From: ATZT02 sp046046315
GTDB lineage: Bacteria > Actinomycetota > Actinomycetes > S36-B12 > UBA5976
Direction of reading: 5' to 3'
Assembly: GCA_046046315.1 (NCBI GenBank)
Contig: JBJOKB010000011.1
Span: forward strand, 1 to 11,893
Length of the DNA stretch: 11,893 nt
The position numbers were made by a program, and so were the translations under genes. The first letter of the stretch is position 1, and each line of letters starts with the position of its first letter. This document shows, in pieces, positions 1 through 7,592 of this stretch. The notes under the pieces were generated by a model. It was not told the DNA's origin, searched no databases, and saw only the letters and a program-made list of their open reading frames with translations.

Positions 1-855
1 TCAAATTGGAGAGCCAAGAGAACTCTTGATCAGGAATTAATTAAACAAAAAATCGTTGGTATAGCTGGAATTGATACGAGATCTCTTACAAGGCATTTAA
101 GAGATAAAGGTGCTATGCGGGCAGGTATTTTTTCGCAAGATATTGATTCAAATACGAGTGAATATTTTATTAATAAAGTTAAGAACTCACCCCAGATGAA
201 GGGAGCAGATTTGTGCGGCATGGTTTCAACTAAGGAACCTTTTGTAGTTAAAGCCGTTGGTAAAACTTTATACAAAGTAGCTGCAATTGATTTGGGAATG
301 AAAAATGGAATTTTACATAACTTAACAAAAAGAGGTATTGAGTTAACAGTTCTGCCGGTGAATTCAACAGTTGAAGAAGTACTGGAGGCAGGAATTGATG
401 GAGTCTTTTTAAGTAATGGACCAGGAGATCCTGAAACTGCGAAACATTCTATTTCTGTGACCCAAGAAATACTTAAAGTTAATCGTCCTTTGTTTGGAAT
501 TTGCTTTGGAAATCAAATACTTGGTAGAGCAGTTGGTTTTGAAACATATAAATTGACATTTGGGCATAGAGGAATTAACCAACCAGTATTAGATAGAACA
601 ACAGGCAAGGTTGAAATAACCACACATAATCACGGATTTGCAGTCAAGGCACCAATTGATAAAACAACTGATACAGAATTTGGGCGAGTAGAAGTAAGTC
701 ACATTTGCCTAAACGACAACGTGGTTGAAGGTCTTCTGCTTAAAGACAAACCAGCTTTCAGTGTTCAGTATCACCCCGAGGCAGCAGCTGGTCCTCATGA
801 TGCTGATTACCTTTTTGATCGATTTACTCAATTGATGGATAAACACAATGCCTAA
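1..855 (+). CDS. carA: Carbamoyl-phosphate synthase small (glutaminase) subunit, 5'-truncated
   Basis: CarA hydrolyses glutamine and passes ammonia to CarB for cytosolic carbamoyl phosphate synthesis, feeding pyrimidines and arginine. The reading frame is open from the first base of the window, so the gene begins upstream; about 90-100 N-terminal residues are missing compared with the usual ~380. The visible 284 codons hold the end of the N-terminal CPSase domain (SNWRA and GIDTR segments at fragment residues 1-32) and the whole class I glutamine amidotransferase domain. The nucleophile is Cys168 in GICFGNQ, and the His258/Glu260 pair lies in QYHPEAAAGPHD. The Asn after FG, where E. coli-type enzymes have His, is the usual actinobacterial form as I recall it. 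The ATG at 115 is internal, not the start, because homology continues upstream of it. The stop overlaps the carB start by 8 nt, as expected for an equimolar heterodimer. Confidence 0.97.
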   Translation, partial: SNWRAKRTLDQELIKQKIVGIAGIDTRSLTRHLRDKGAMRAGIFSQDIDSNTSEYFINKVKNSPQMKGADLCGMVSTKEPFVVKAVGKTLYKVAAIDLGMKNGILHNLTKRGIELTVLPVNSTVEEVLEAGIDGVFLSNGPGDPETAKHSISVTQEILKVNRPLFGICFGNQILGRAVGFETYKLTFGHRGINQPVLDRTTGKVEITTHNHGFAVKAPIDKTTDTEFGRVEVSHICLNDNVVEGLLLKDKPAFSVQYHPEAAAGPHDADYLFDRFTQLMDKHNA

Positions 856-3800
856 AAGACAAGATATTAAATCTGTTTTAGTGATTGGTTCAGGTCCAAT
901 AGTTATTGGCCAGGCATGCGAATTTGATTACTCTGGAACTCAAGCTTGCCGTGTGTTGAGAGCAGAAGGAATAAGAGTAATCCTGCTCAACAGTAATCCT
1001 GCAACAATTATGACTGATCCTGAGTTTGCTGATGCAACATATGTTGAACCAATCTCAACGGACATATTAGAAAAAATCATTATCAAGGAAAAACCTGATG
1101 CAATTTTGCCTACATTAGGCGGACAAACGGCTCTAAACGCAGCAATGGCGCTTCATCGTGAAGGAATTTTGCAGAAATATGACGTTGAATTAATTGGTGC
1201 AAAAGTTGAGGCAATTGAAAGAGGAGAAAACAGAGAAAAGTTCAAAGAAATTGTTTCCAAAATAGGTGGCAATTCTGCAAAGAGTGAAATTTGCCATTCC
1301 CTTGATGAGTGTTTATCTTCTGCGCAAAAACTCGGATACCCACTTGTAGTAAGACCTTCTTTCACAATGGGGGGAGCAGGTTCTGGAATCGCCTATAACG
1401 AGGAAGATTTAATTCGTTTTGTTTCTTCAGGATTACAAGCTTCACCAACAAGTGAAGTTTTGTTAGAAGAAAGCATCATTGGTTGGAAAGAATATGAATT
1501 GGAATTAATGAGAGATCACCATGACAATGTTGTAATAATTTGTTCGATAGAAAATTTTGACCCAATGGGTGTTCACACTGGTGATTCAATAACGGTTGCG
1601 CCTGCAATGACTCTTACAGATCGCGAATATCAACACATGCGAGATATAGCAATTGAAGTCATCAGGGAAGTTGGAGTTGACACAGGTGGCTGCAATATCC
1701 AATTCGCCATTAATCCTGAAGACGGTCGAATGATTGTTATTGAAATGAACCCTCGAGTATCGAGATCTTCTGCATTAGCTTCTAAGGCGACAGGATTTCC
1801 AATAGCAAAAATAGCTGCGAAACTCGCAATTGGTTACACATTAAATGAAATTCCAAATGACATCACAAAAGAAACCCCAGCATCATTTGAACCAACCCTA
1901 GATTATGTAGTCGTAAAAATACCTCGTTTTGCCTTCGAAAAATTTCCAGGTGCAGATACAACACTTACAACTCATATGAAAAGTGTTGGCGAAGCTATGG
2001 CGATAGGAAGAAATTTCGCCGAAGCACTGCAAAAATCTTTACGCAGTCTCGAGAAAAAAGATGCACCTTTCGATTTTTCACACACAAGTGAAGACGTAAA
2101 GAATTTAATTAAGACAGCAGCGCGTCCAACAGACGGAAGAATCAACACGGTTCAACGTGCTCTGTGGGCAGGAGCAAGTGTTGCTGACCTTCACGAAAGT
2201 ACAAAAATCGATCCATGGTTTTTGGATCAAATCCAATTAATTAATGAAATAGCTGTTGAAATTAAGAATGCTAAAAATTTGTCTGCAGATTTAATGAAAT
2301 ACGCAAAACAACACGGTTTTTCTGATGCGCAAATTGCTCAATTAATTGGATCTACAGAGAATCAAATAAGAAAAAATCGCCACGAAATGAAGATAAGACC
2401 TGTATATAAAACTGTTGACACCTGTGCAGCTGAATTTGAAGCCAAAACACCATATCATTATTCAAGTTATGACCAAGAAACAGAAGTTGCAAAATCAAAT
2501 AAAGACAAAGTAATAATTCTTGGTTCAGGTCCTAATAGAATTGGACAAGGAATTGAATTTGACTATTCATGCGTGCATGCAGCACAAACTTTAAAAAAAT
2601 CTGGTTATGAAACAATTATGGTCAATTGCAATCCTGAAACTGTTTCTACTGATTACGACACATCTGACCGTCTATATTTCGAACCATTAACACTTGAGGA
2701 TGTTTTAGAAATTGTTCACGCCGAACAAATTTCAGGAAATGTACTGGGAGTAATCGTTCAATTAGGCGGTCAAACCCCACTTGGTCTGGCACAAAAACTG
2801 AAGGACAATGGTGTACCGATTGTGGGCACTAGTCCTGAGGCAATTCATTTAGCAGAAGAGCGTGGTGCTTTTGGAAAGGTGCTAGAGAAAGCAAAACTTC
2901 TGTCACCAGAACATGGGATGGCAGCTTCATTTCCAGAAGCAAAAAAAATTGCTTCCCAAATTGGTTATCCCGTTTTAGTAAGGCCGTCTTATGTGCTAGG
3001 TGGACGTGGCATGGAAATTGTCTATGACGAATTTAAGCTGTCGCAATACATCGAAAGAGCAACCGAGATTACACCTGATCATCCAGTTTTGGTTGATCGA
3101 TTCCTTGATGAAGCTTTGGAAATCGACGTGGATGCCCTTTTTGATGGCAAGGAAATGTTTCTTGGCGGAGTAATGGAACATATTGAAGAAGCAGGTATTC
3201 ATTCTGGTGATAGCGCATGTTCGCTGCCACCCATCTCACTTTCAAAAGATCAAATAAAACAAATCAGAGAAAGCACTTACGCAATAGGCACTGGAGTAGG
3301 AGTAATTGGATTACTTAATGTTCAATATGCAATTTCAAATAATGTTTTGTACGTCTTAGAAGCAAATCCAAGAGCATCAAGAACCGTTCCATTTGTTTCA
3401 AAAGCAACAGGTGTTTCTCTTGCAAAAGCTTGTTCCAGAATCATGTTGGGAACAAGTATTCAAGAATTAAGAAATGAGGGGATCCTTCCAAAACACGGTG
3501 ATGGTGCAGATTTATTAAATGGAGCACCCGTTGCAGTAAAAGAGGCGGTACTTCCATTTGGAAGATTTACTGGTGTTGATTCAGTTCTTGGACCTGAAAT
3601 GAAATCCACTGGTGAAGTTATGGGAATTGATTCTGGATTTGGTATGGCTTTTGCTAAATCACAAAGTGGTGCTTATGCCGGTGGATTACCCCTTGAAGGA
3701 AATGTTTTTGTTTCCGCTGCAGACAAAGATAAAGAACAAATGGTGTCTTCAATTAAGAAATTAGACGAAATGGGATTCAATATTTATGCCACAAAAGGCA

Positions 3801-4147
3801 CTTCTGAATTTATTGCAAAACATGGTGTTAAATCTCAAATTTTGAGAAAAGTTCAACAAGGACATGCTGATGGGGAAGTTACCACTACTGAAGCAATTAT
3901 GAATGGAGATATTGATTTAGTGGTCAACACACCGCATGGTGGAGGAACTAGAACGGATGGATATGAAATCAGAACAGCTGCTACAAAAAGAAGCGTTCCA
4001 TGTATTACAACTTCACAGGGACTAAAAGCTGCTGTTGCAGGAATAGAGGCTTTGCAAAAGACTGGTTTCAGTGTTAAATCATTGCAAGAATGGGCCAAAG
4101 AAATAAGTAAAGCTCGCGAGAATTTTTACAAAGAAGCAGGTTTTTAA
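848..4147 (+). CDS. carB: Carbamoyl-phosphate synthase large subunit
   Basis: CarB is the ATP-dependent synthetase subunit: two ATPs, bicarbonate and ammonia from CarA give carbamoyl phosphate. At 1099 residues it is full length (E. coli about 1073). The internal duplication is plain: the N-terminal half opens with IGSGPIVIGQACEFDYSG near residue 13, and the second half repeats it as LGSGPNRIGQGIEFDYS from about residue 555. Each half has an ATP-grasp module (RPSFTMGGAGSG; RPSYVLGGRGME) and a metal-binding stretch (EMNPRVSRSSALASKATG; EANPRASRTVPFVSKATG). A linker/oligomerisation domain spans roughly 400-550. An MGS-like allosteric domain follows from about 950, ending in the NTPHGGGTRTDGYEIR region, the usual site of nucleotide control. 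ATG at 848 overlaps carA by 8 nt and gives the standard MPKR start. No strong Shine-Dalgarno is visible, so coupling to carA is likely (inference). The stop shares one base with the pyrK start (TAATG). Confidence 0.98.
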   Translation: MPKRQDIKSVLVIGSGPIVIGQACEFDYSGTQACRVLRAEGIRVILLNSNPATIMTDPEFADATYVEPISTDILEKIIIKEKPDAILPTLGGQTALNAAMALHREGILQKYDVELIGAKVEAIERGENREKFKEIVSKIGGNSAKSEICHSLDECLSSAQKLGYPLVVRPSFTMGGAGSGIAYNEEDLIRFVSSGLQASPTSEVLLEESIIGWKEYELELMRDHHDNVVIICSIENFDPMGVHTGDSITVAPAMTLTDREYQHMRDIAIEVIREVGVDTGGCNIQFAINPEDGRMIVIEMNPRVSRSSALASKATGFPIAKIAAKLAIGYTLNEIPNDITKETPASFEPTLDYVVVKIPRFAFEKFPGADTTLTTHMKSVGEAMAIGRNFAEALQKSLRSLEKKDAPFDFSHTSEDVKNLIKTAARPTDGRINTVQRALWAGASVADLHESTKIDPWFLDQIQLINEIAVEIKNAKNLSADLMKYAKQHGFSDAQIAQLIGSTENQIRKNRHEMKIRPVYKTVDTCAAEFEAKTPYHYSSYDQETEVAKSNKDKVIILGSGPNRIGQGIEFDYSCVHAAQTLKKSGYETIMVNCNPETVSTDYDTSDRLYFEPLTLEDVLEIVHAEQISGNVLGVIVQLGGQTPLGLAQKLKDNGVPIVGTSPEAIHLAEERGAFGKVLEKAKLLSPEHGMAASFPEAKKIASQIGYPVLVRPSYVLGGRGMEIVYDEFKLSQYIERATEITPDHPVLVDRFLDEALEIDVDALFDGKEMFLGGVMEHIEEAGIHSGDSACSLPPISLSKDQIKQIRESTYAIGTGVGVIGLLNVQYAISNNVLYVLEANPRASRTVPFVSKATGVSLAKACSRIMLGTSIQELRNEGILPKHGDGADLLNGAPVAVKEAVLPFGRFTGVDSVLGPEMKSTGEVMGIDSGFGMAFAKSQSGAYAGGLPLEGNVFVSAADKDKEQMVSSIKKLDEMGFNIYATKGTSEFIAKHGVKSQILRKVQQGHADGEVTTTEAIMNGDIDLVVNTPHGGGTRTDGYEIRTAATKRSVPCITTSQGLKAAVAGIEALQKTGFSVKSLQEWAKEISKARENFYKEAGF

Positions 4148-5001
4148 TGCCGATTGTTCATAAGGGATCGGTTGTTGATAATAAAAAAGTAGGAAGTTAT
4201 TTTGTGATCACCGCCACGGCCGCAGATATTCCAAGAGACTTCAAGCCTGGGAACTTTGTTGCTGTAGCTATTGGAGATGAAAGAAGTTCCCTAATTTTGA
4301 GGCGAGCTTTCAGTATTTATCAAGTTAACGATCGCGGAGTTTATGGCGGAACAGTTGACATAGTTGTCTCACCACATGGACCTGGAACTGATTACATTGC
4401 AAATCTGAAACGCAATGACCCGATTAATTTAGTTGGACCTTTAGGAAAACCGTTTAGTTTGCCAAAAGATCCAATCCCATGTGTTTTAGTTGGTGGTGGA
4501 TACGGAGCAGCCCCACTTTTTTCACTCGCAGAAGCTTTAACGAGTCGAGGTTGTCGAGTTGATTTCATCTTAGGAGCATCGACTCAAGAAAAACTTTTTG
4601 GAATGTTAGAAGCTAGAAGAATTTCAACAACACTTTCAGTTACAACAGATGATGGATCATCTGGTCAAATGGGAAGAGTAACTGATGTGCTACCTGATGT
4701 AATTAAAAAAACAGGTGCGGCAGTTGTTTATGCATGTGGCCCAATGCAGATGTTAAAAGCTGTTTCAGAAGTAGCAACAATGCACGGAATTGTTTCTCAA
4801 ACAAGTGTTGAAGAATCAATGGCTTGCGGAATCGGTGTTTGCATGACATGTGTCATGCCAATTATTGGCGAAGACGGAGTAACGAGAATGCTTCGATCTT
4901 GTGTTGATGGACCTGCATTTAGAGGCGACAAAGTTCGTTGGAGCGAGATTGGAACCATTCCATCTGATACATATGGCGCACCAATCGAAGGTGGTCATTA
5001 A
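4147..5001 (+). CDS. pyrK: Dihydroorotate dehydrogenase B electron-transfer subunit (FAD / 2Fe-2S)
   Basis: PyrK moves electrons from the FMN of PyrD through a [2Fe-2S] cluster and FAD to NAD+, making the class 1B, NAD-linked dihydroorotate dehydrogenase of the cytosol. It is a ferredoxin-reductase-fold protein of 284 residues (family about 250-290). Visible signatures in order are PGNFVAV (34-40) and RAFSIY (53-58) for FAD, GGGYGAAPL (116-124) at the start of the NAD domain, and YACGP (195-199). The cluster ligands are Cys227, Cys232, Cys235 and Cys252, spaced C-x4-C-x2-C-x16-C, which closely matches the PyrK family pattern. The ATG lies in a TAATG overlap with carB, with AGCAGG at 4135-4140 as Shine-Dalgarno, and the gene ends in another TAATG into pyrD. 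It is adjacent to its catalytic partner. Confidence 0.95.
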   Translation: MPIVHKGSVVDNKKVGSYFVITATAADIPRDFKPGNFVAVAIGDERSSLILRRAFSIYQVNDRGVYGGTVDIVVSPHGPGTDYIANLKRNDPINLVGPLGKPFSLPKDPIPCVLVGGGYGAAPLFSLAEALTSRGCRVDFILGASTQEKLFGMLEARRISTTLSVTTDDGSSGQMGRVTDVLPDVIKKTGAAVVYACGPMQMLKAVSEVATMHGIVSQTSVEESMACGIGVCMTCVMPIIGEDGVTRMLRSCVDGPAFRGDKVRWSEIGTIPSDTYGAPIEGGH

Positions 5002-5954
5002 TGAAAAGAATTCCTAAGAGAACAACAGTTGATATGTCATGCAAAATTGGCCGGCTGGATTTACCTTCACCTGTTTTCACAGCATCTGGTTGCGCTGCTG
5101 CGGGAAAAGAACTAGATCAATTTATCGATATAACAACCATTGGTGCGGTTGTAACAAAAAGTGTGATGTTAAATCCAAGGTCTGGCCGCGCAACACCGCG
5201 TATGGCTGAGACTCCAAGTGGAATGTTAAACGGTATTGGATTACAAGGGCCAGGAATTGATGATTTCATCAAAAATGATTTGAGTTGGTTAAGTCAAAAG
5301 GGTGCAAAAACTATTGTTTCAATTGCGGGAAATAACATTGATGAGTTTGGAAAAGTTGCAGACAAATTAAGAGATATTCCAGGAGTAGTAGCAATAGAAG
5401 TCAATATTTCTTGCCCCAATGTTGAAAATCGTGGACAGGTTTTTGCTTGCGATCCTTACGCAGCAGCAGATGTTATAAACAATGTTAGAAGAAATGTCTC
5501 AGCAAGCATTCCTCTATTTGCAAAACTTTCACCAGATGTAACAGACATAACTGAAATAGCAAAATCAGTTGTTAAAGCAGGAGCAGATGGAGTAAGTGTC
5601 ATTAATACCATCTTGGGAATGGTTATCGATACCGAAACATTATTGCCAAGACTAAGCGGAAAAACTGGCGGTTTATCTGGGCCGGCAATTAGACCAGTTG
5701 CCGTTAGATGTGTCTATCAAGTTAGAAAAGCCTTACCAAATATTCCAATAATTGGTATGGGAGGAATTCGAAATGGAAGGGATGCAATTGAGTTTTTTGC
5801 AGCTGGGGCAAATGCCATAAGTGTTGGCACAACTGTTTTTAACGATCCAGAGGCTTGCGTAAGAATTCATGATGAAACAGCGGAAATATTGCAAGAAAAA
5901 GGAATTCGATCCCTAACAGATGTGATAAATGCCGCACATCGGGAATTAATTTAA
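5001..5954 (+). CDS. pyrD: Dihydroorotate dehydrogenase B catalytic subunit (class 1B)
   Basis: PyrD oxidises dihydroorotate to orotate on FMN, the fourth step of UMP synthesis, and hands electrons to PyrK. The 317-residue alpha/beta barrel has no N-terminal membrane helix, as expected for the soluble class 1 type. The catalytic base is Cys138 in NISCPN, the class 1 hallmark; membrane-bound class 2 enzymes use Ser. Substrate and FMN contacts are seen in TKSVMLNPR, the NGIGLQGPG loop, INT in the second half, and the phosphate-binding GMGGI plus ISVGT segments near the C-terminus. Class 1B rather than 1A follows from the preceding pyrK and the long N-terminal match to that group. The start overlaps the pyrK stop by one base, with AAGGTGG at 4988-4994 as ribosome site. 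The stop abuts the pyrF ATG directly. Confidence 0.96.
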   Translation: MKRIPKRTTVDMSCKIGRLDLPSPVFTASGCAAAGKELDQFIDITTIGAVVTKSVMLNPRSGRATPRMAETPSGMLNGIGLQGPGIDDFIKNDLSWLSQKGAKTIVSIAGNNIDEFGKVADKLRDIPGVVAIEVNISCPNVENRGQVFACDPYAAADVINNVRRNVSASIPLFAKLSPDVTDITEIAKSVVKAGADGVSVINTILGMVIDTETLLPRLSGKTGGLSGPAIRPVAVRCVYQVRKALPNIPIIGMGGIRNGRDAIEFFAAGANAISVGTTVFNDPEACVRIHDETAEILQEKGIRSLTDVINAAHRELI

Positions 5955-6647
5955 ATGAAAGCACCTATTGCTGTAGCACTAGATGCCTTAAATCTAGAAA
6001 CGGCTAAAAAATGGGCACAAGAAGTTTCACCATATGTATCAACCTTGAAAATTGGCTTAGAAACTTATTTGCGAGACGGCAAGTTTGCAATTGAGAGCAT
6101 AAGGAGTATTAGCGATTGCGACATTTTTCTAGATTTAAAGTTGCACGATATCCCAGCAACAGTTGCGGGTGCTTGCAGATCAGTCTCTGACTTAAATCCA
6201 AAATATTTAACAGTTCATGCATCAGGTGGAGCGGAAATGATCCACCAGGCAGCTAAAGAGATGCCAAACACATTGATTGTTGCTGTGACAATTTTGACTT
6301 CAATTGATGATGCAAAATTATCTGAAATAGGTTTTAAGTATTCTTCAACTGAGACTGCAGTTAATTTAGCGAAGTTGGCAGTAAATGCAGGAGCAAGGGC
6401 AATAGTTTGTAGCCCTCAAGAGGTTTCCGAAATACGAAAGAATGTTGACTCAGACATTGTTTTAATAACACCAGGGGTTAGACCTATTGGGTCTGATGCT
6501 AACGACCAACAAAGAATTGCTACACCACAGGAAGCAATCAAGAACGGCGCGAATTTATTAGTTATTGGAAGACCCATCACTTCTTCAGCAAATGTAGGTG
6601 AATCTGCGAAAAAAATAAGTGCAGAGGTAAATAGCGTTATTTTGTGA
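5955..6647 (+). CDS. pyrF: Orotidine 5'-phosphate decarboxylase, short (E. coli/Bacillus-type)
   Basis: PyrF decarboxylates OMP to UMP, the last step of de novo pyrimidine synthesis. The protein is 230 residues, typical for the short bacterial type. Catalytic residues are visible as Asp60, Lys62 and Asp65 in LDLKLHDIPATV, with the same numbering as B. subtilis PyrF. VALDA at the N-terminus, TVHASGG, the ITPGVRP phosphate-loop segment and VIGRPIT complete the barrel active site. The ATG directly follows the pyrD stop with no gap; GGGA at 5941-5944 can serve as Shine-Dalgarno. Mycobacterial, corynebacterial and streptomycete PyrF at this locus are, from memory, the longer type 2 form with a DAKRGDI-like motif, so the short type here is of interest. 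orotate phosphoribosyltransferase (pyrE) is not in the window. Confidence 0.96.
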   Translation: MKAPIAVALDALNLETAKKWAQEVSPYVSTLKIGLETYLRDGKFAIESIRSISDCDIFLDLKLHDIPATVAGACRSVSDLNPKYLTVHASGGAEMIHQAAKEMPNTLIVAVTILTSIDDAKLSEIGFKYSSTETAVNLAKLAVNAGARAIVCSPQEVSEIRKNVDSDIVLITPGVRPIGSDANDQQRIATPQEAIKNGANLLVIGRPITSSANVGESAKKISAEVNSVIL

Positions 6648-6671
6648 TGCCCTTTATTGCATGTGTATTTA
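6642..6671 (+). promoter_or_regulatory. Possible sigma-70-like promoter before mihF
   Basis: TTGTGA (6642-6647) and TATTTA (6666-6671) are separated by 18 bp and resemble -35 and -10 boxes. A start point around 6678 would leave a leader of about 15 nt that just includes the Shine-Dalgarno. This is the largest gap after the pyrimidine genes and marks a change of function, which favours a promoter, but matches this weak are common by chance in AT-rich DNA. Confidence 0.25.
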
Positions 6672-6682
6672 ACATGATGCAA
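6657..6682. repeat. Short inverted repeat overlapping the mihF ribosome-binding region
   Basis: CATGT (6660-6664) and ACATG (6672-6676) are exact reverse complements around a 7-nt AT-rich loop. TTG (6657-6659) and CAA (6680-6682) extend the pairing across a 3-nt bulge; alternatively TTGCAT (6657-6662) pairs with ATGCAA (6677-6682). The right arm runs into the AAGGA Shine-Dalgarno. It overlaps the possible -10 box. It could be an operator, an RNA hairpin at the mihF start, or chance; no U-run follows, so it is not an intrinsic terminator. Confidence 0.35.
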
Positions 6683-6685
6683 GGA
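6681..6685 (+). promoter_or_regulatory. Ribosome-binding site of mihF
   Basis: AAGGA lies 7 nt before the ATG at 6693. An in-frame TGA at 6675-6677 and no other start codon between fix this as the only possible start. Confidence 0.75.
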
Positions 6686-6692
6686 TGTCCAC

Positions 6693-7007
6693 ATGGCTTT
6701 ACCTGCCCTTACAAAAGAGGAACGTGCTGCTGCGTTATTAAAAGCAGCCGCTGCCAGAAAAGTCAGGGCTGAAATTCGTGAAAAATTAAAATCTGGACAA
6801 ATACAATTGGTGGAAGTTTTTTCCAGAGTACAAACGGAAGATGCTGTAGGAAAAATGAAAGTGATTGCTCTGCTTGAATCAATGCCGGGTGTTGGAAAAA
6901 TACGCGCTGAAAATTTAATGGAAAGAATTGGTATTGCACCAAGTCGTAGACTACGAGGATTAGGGCCAAATCAAATTAGTGCACTTCTAGTGGAATTTAA
7001 TTCGTGA
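6693..7007 (+). CDS. mihF: Integration host factor, actinobacterial type (mIHF)
   Basis: This is the mycobacterial-type IHF, a small nucleoid protein that bends DNA without sequence specificity and was first known for supporting phage L5 integration. It is unrelated in fold to the HU-like IHF of E. coli. The 104-residue length matches the family (M. smegmatis about 105). The protein has a long charged N-terminal helix (residues 7-34), then a helix-two-turn-helix DNA-binding unit: GKMKVIALLE (53-62), PGVGK (65-69) and IAPSRRLRGLG (81-91). Arg85, Arg86 and Arg88 correspond to the DNA-contacting arginines. The start is unambiguous because of an in-frame stop at 6675-6677 and the AAGGA site. Its stop overlaps the gmk GTG (GTGA), so the two are probably co-translated. 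The gene is the best phylogenetic marker in the window for Actinobacteria. Confidence 0.96.
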   Translation: MALPALTKEERAAALLKAAAARKVRAEIREKLKSGQIQLVEVFSRVQTEDAVGKMKVIALLESMPGVGKIRAENLMERIGIAPSRRLRGLGPNQISALLVEFNS

Positions 7008-7555
7008 ACTCAAAACTTGTTGTTTTAGCCGGACCTTCAGGTGTCGGTAAGGGTACCGTTGTTAGAGAATTAATTAAACAAAGACCCAACATTTTCCTTT
7101 CAATTTCAGCAACTACTCGTAAACCAAGACCTGAAGAAAATCATGATGATCATTACATCTTTTTAACAGAAAAAGAATTTAAGGAAGAAATTGATAAAGG
7201 AAATCTTTTAGAATTTGCCCAATTTGCAGGATCTTGGTATGGCACACCACGAAAACCAGTTGAGGAAAGAATTAAGAATAATCAAATAGTTGTTTTAGAA
7301 ATTGATTTGCAAGGAGCTCGACAAGTAAAAAAATCAATGCCTGATGCTTTTCTGGTTTTACTCAAGCCACCTTCGATTGAAGAATTGAAGCGAAGATTGA
7401 CCGAACGAGGTACCGAGAAACCAGAGGAACTAGCTCTGAGGTTAGAGGTGGCTATAAGTGAGTTAGAGGCTGAAAGTGAGTTCGATGCTGTGGTAATCAA
7501 TGAGGATGTCCAATCAGCGGTTCGGCAACTGATAACCTTGTTACATCTCAATTGA
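7004..7555 (+). CDS. gmk: Guanylate kinase
   Basis: Guanylate kinase phosphorylates GMP to GDP with ATP in the cytosol, an essential step toward GTP and dGTP. The 183-residue protein has the P-loop GPSGVGKG (10-17) and the GMP-binding stretch SATTRKPRP (35-43, with Ser35, Arg39 and Arg42). LLEFAQFAG and YGTPR follow, then EIDLQGARQV of the core and the RLTERGTEKPEEL lid with its arginines. The start is GTG at 7004, sharing GTGA with the mihF stop; it is supported by the close spacing of the P-loop to the N-terminus and by the absence of a nearby ATG. Only a weak ribosome site (GGAA at 6992) is visible, which fits translational coupling to mihF. The position between mihF and rpoZ is conserved in Actinobacteria. 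Confidence 0.97.
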   Translation: MNSKLVVLAGPSGVGKGTVVRELIKQRPNIFLSISATTRKPRPEENHDDHYIFLTEKEFKEEIDKGNLLEFAQFAGSWYGTPRKPVEERIKNNQIVVLEIDLQGARQVKKSMPDAFLVLLKPPSIEELKRRLTERGTEKPEELALRLEVAISELEAESEFDAVVINEDVQSAVRQLITLLHLN

Positions 7556-7592
7556 GAGATATCAAATTTGACCCGAAAGGCCTTTAAAAACT

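Noticed and set aside
115..117. The ATG at 115 as the carA start codon.
   Set aside because: The frame is open to base 1 and the upstream residues match CarA (SNWRA, GIAGIDTR), so this methionine is internal and the gene runs off the left edge.
6648..6692. A rho-independent terminator between pyrF and mihF.
   Set aside because: The hairpin there is short, AT-rich and followed by the mihF Shine-Dalgarno, not by a run of T.
6647..6772. A 41-codon cysteine-rich frame (7 Cys) beginning at an ATG that overlaps the pyrF stop as TGATG.
   Set aside because: Most of it lies out of frame inside mihF, and several cysteines come from reading the GCT/GCN alanine codons one base off. It has no ribosome site of its own beyond coupling, and no recognisable family.
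7568..7592. TTGACC at 7568-7573 as the -35 box of a promoter for rpoZ, plus the AAAGGCCTTT palindrome at 7576-7585.
   Set aside because: No -10-like hexamer lies 16-19 bp downstream before the GTG start, and the 10-bp palindrome has no loop, so neither a promoter nor a terminator is supported.
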